Part shown: piece by piece, positions 63,637 to 64,000 of the stretch | How the letters are laid out: the number at the start of each line of letters is the position of its first letter | Position numbering within the stretch: the first letter of the stretch is position 1 | Origin: Geotoga petraea | GTDB lineage: Bacteria; Thermotogota; Thermotogae; Petrotogales; Petrotogaceae | Reading direction: 5' to 3' | Assembly: GCF_900102615.1 (NCBI RefSeq) | Contig: NZ_FMYV01000001.1 | Span: forward strand, 411,757 to 475,756 | Length of the DNA: 64,000 nucleotides | The notes under the pieces: generated by a model | What the model was told of the DNA's origin: nothing | Database searches by the model: none | The model's input: only the letters and a program-made list of their open reading frames with translations | Translations under genes and position numbers: made by a program

Positions 63637-64000
63637 GAGTCTGTAAAATAAAGTGTGTAAAAACACCAAATTGGTAGTAAAAAACAAATGAAAAATGACA
63701 AAAAACGTCCCAACAAAAAATTAAAACAAGAAACTACTAAAATTATAACTCTAAAACTCATAAAAAATACACAAAGCAAAATGATAGTATATTAACAGTG
63801 AAAACTGCTTAGAATAAGTATTATTAAGTTTTTAGATTAGGATTAGAAGATATAGTCTTTAAGTCTATCTTCGAAAACAATGGACAGTTCAGCTATAATG
63901 AGGTTCCAATTATTGTATCTGGCTGTCCATTTTTTTGTGGCTTTTTGAGTAGCAAGATACAGCATTTTCATTAGAGACTGTTCATTTGGGAAAATGGATT
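63637..64000 (-). mobile_element. IS256-family element, one end (continues past the window)
   Basis: A terminal repeat-like sequence, GAGTCTGTAAAATAAAGTGT, starts at 63637, like IS256-family ends. It is followed by about 180 nt of A-rich non-coding DNA (63660-63842) and then the 3' end of a minus-strand transposase. The other end is outside the window, so boundaries and duplication cannot be checked. Confidence 0.7.
63843..64000 (-). CDS. IS256-family (Mutator-type) transposase, C-terminal part
   Basis: The minus-strand frame from the window edge reads SIFPNEQSLMKMLYLATQKA, TKKWTARYNNWNLIIAELSI, VFEDRLKDYIF and stop (63845-63843). FPNEQSL..L followed by KW....NW....L.I.FEDRL is the conserved C terminus of IS256/MULE transposases. 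The DDE catalytic part lies beyond the window. Partial at its 5' end because of the window. Confidence 0.85.
   Translation of the reverse strand, partial: SIFPNEQSLMKMLYLATQKATKKWTARYNNWNLIIAELSIVFEDRLKDYIF

Noticed and set aside
1..64000. CRISPR arrays, tRNA or rRNA genes
   Set aside because: No regularly spaced direct repeats and no cloverleaf-like or rRNA sequence noticed in the intergenic gaps; a tRNAscan or Infernal run would confirm.

Overview
The window is an AT-rich bacterial chromosome segment with strong AGGAGG-type ribosome binding sites. It most likely comes from a member of the Petrotogales (Thermotogota; Marinitoga, Geotoga or Oceanotoga-like). Three things point there: an Omp-alpha-type protein (SLH domain, long coiled coil, C-terminal anchor) of the kind that ties the Thermotogota toga to the cell; a flagellar operon with FliY and two-gene MotAB; and a TM287/288-type heterodimeric ABC exporter. 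The genus assignment is inference. There is no rRNA, tRNA or CRISPR array.

Layout. 1-1918: 3' part of a trehalose-synthase-like GH13 gene and a MIF-type tautomerase. 1955-6943 (-): operon of two MATE exporters, a CBM48-like lipoprotein, a cytoplasmic GH13 enzyme and a small membrane protein. 7003-13311 (+): apparent envelope operon (MarR regulator, PEGA protein, Omp-alpha-like protein, patatin phospholipase, a patatin relative lacking catalytic motifs, LptA/OstA-like protein), followed by serS and rsmE. 15433-26053 (+): flagellar operon motE/ylxF-fliK-flgD-flgE-flbD-motA-motB-fliL-fliM-fliY plus an exported LolA-like protein. 26042-30536: metallo-hydrolase and ABC exporter pair. 30584-32368: AT-rich possible oriC and dnaA. 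32552-36775: tdh-kbl (threonine catabolism) and mnmG. 36815-42937 (-): secreted beta-propeller protein, an unrecognised membrane protein, dnaK, a nitrilase-family enzyme and 5-formyl-THF cyclo-ligase. 43028-49508 (+): PHP phosphoesterase, GDPD-like protein without catalytic residues, ornithine-racemase-like enzyme, dnaB, rnr. 49583-52415 (-): an ABC importer of the TrpX/Y/Z type. 52470-57069: DUF2164 protein, UMF1-type MFS transporter, an NhaC-family transporter under a lysine riboswitch, and a metallo-hydrolase. 57142-62581: DUF4438 protein, pdxR, and the divergent pdxS-pdxT vitamin B6 operon. 62598-64000: decaying genes and the end of an IS256-family element.

The most striking find is the leader of the ABC importer (52193-52415). 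A consensus promoter is followed by a 35-codon leader ORF with the run FFAYYWY. Its next codons can form a 9-bp antiterminator with the 5' arm of a perfect intrinsic terminator. This has the layout of a ribosome-mediated attenuator responding to aromatic amino acids. The second main story is pdxT: a 1499-bp IS3-family element with a 5-bp target duplication splits an otherwise intact gene, and the adjacent CHAD and HD-GYP genes are frameshifted remnants.

Other points of interest are the active/inactive patatin pair inside the toga-envelope operon, LptA-like and LolA-like proteins in a lineage not known to make LPS, and the catalytically stripped GDPD-like protein.
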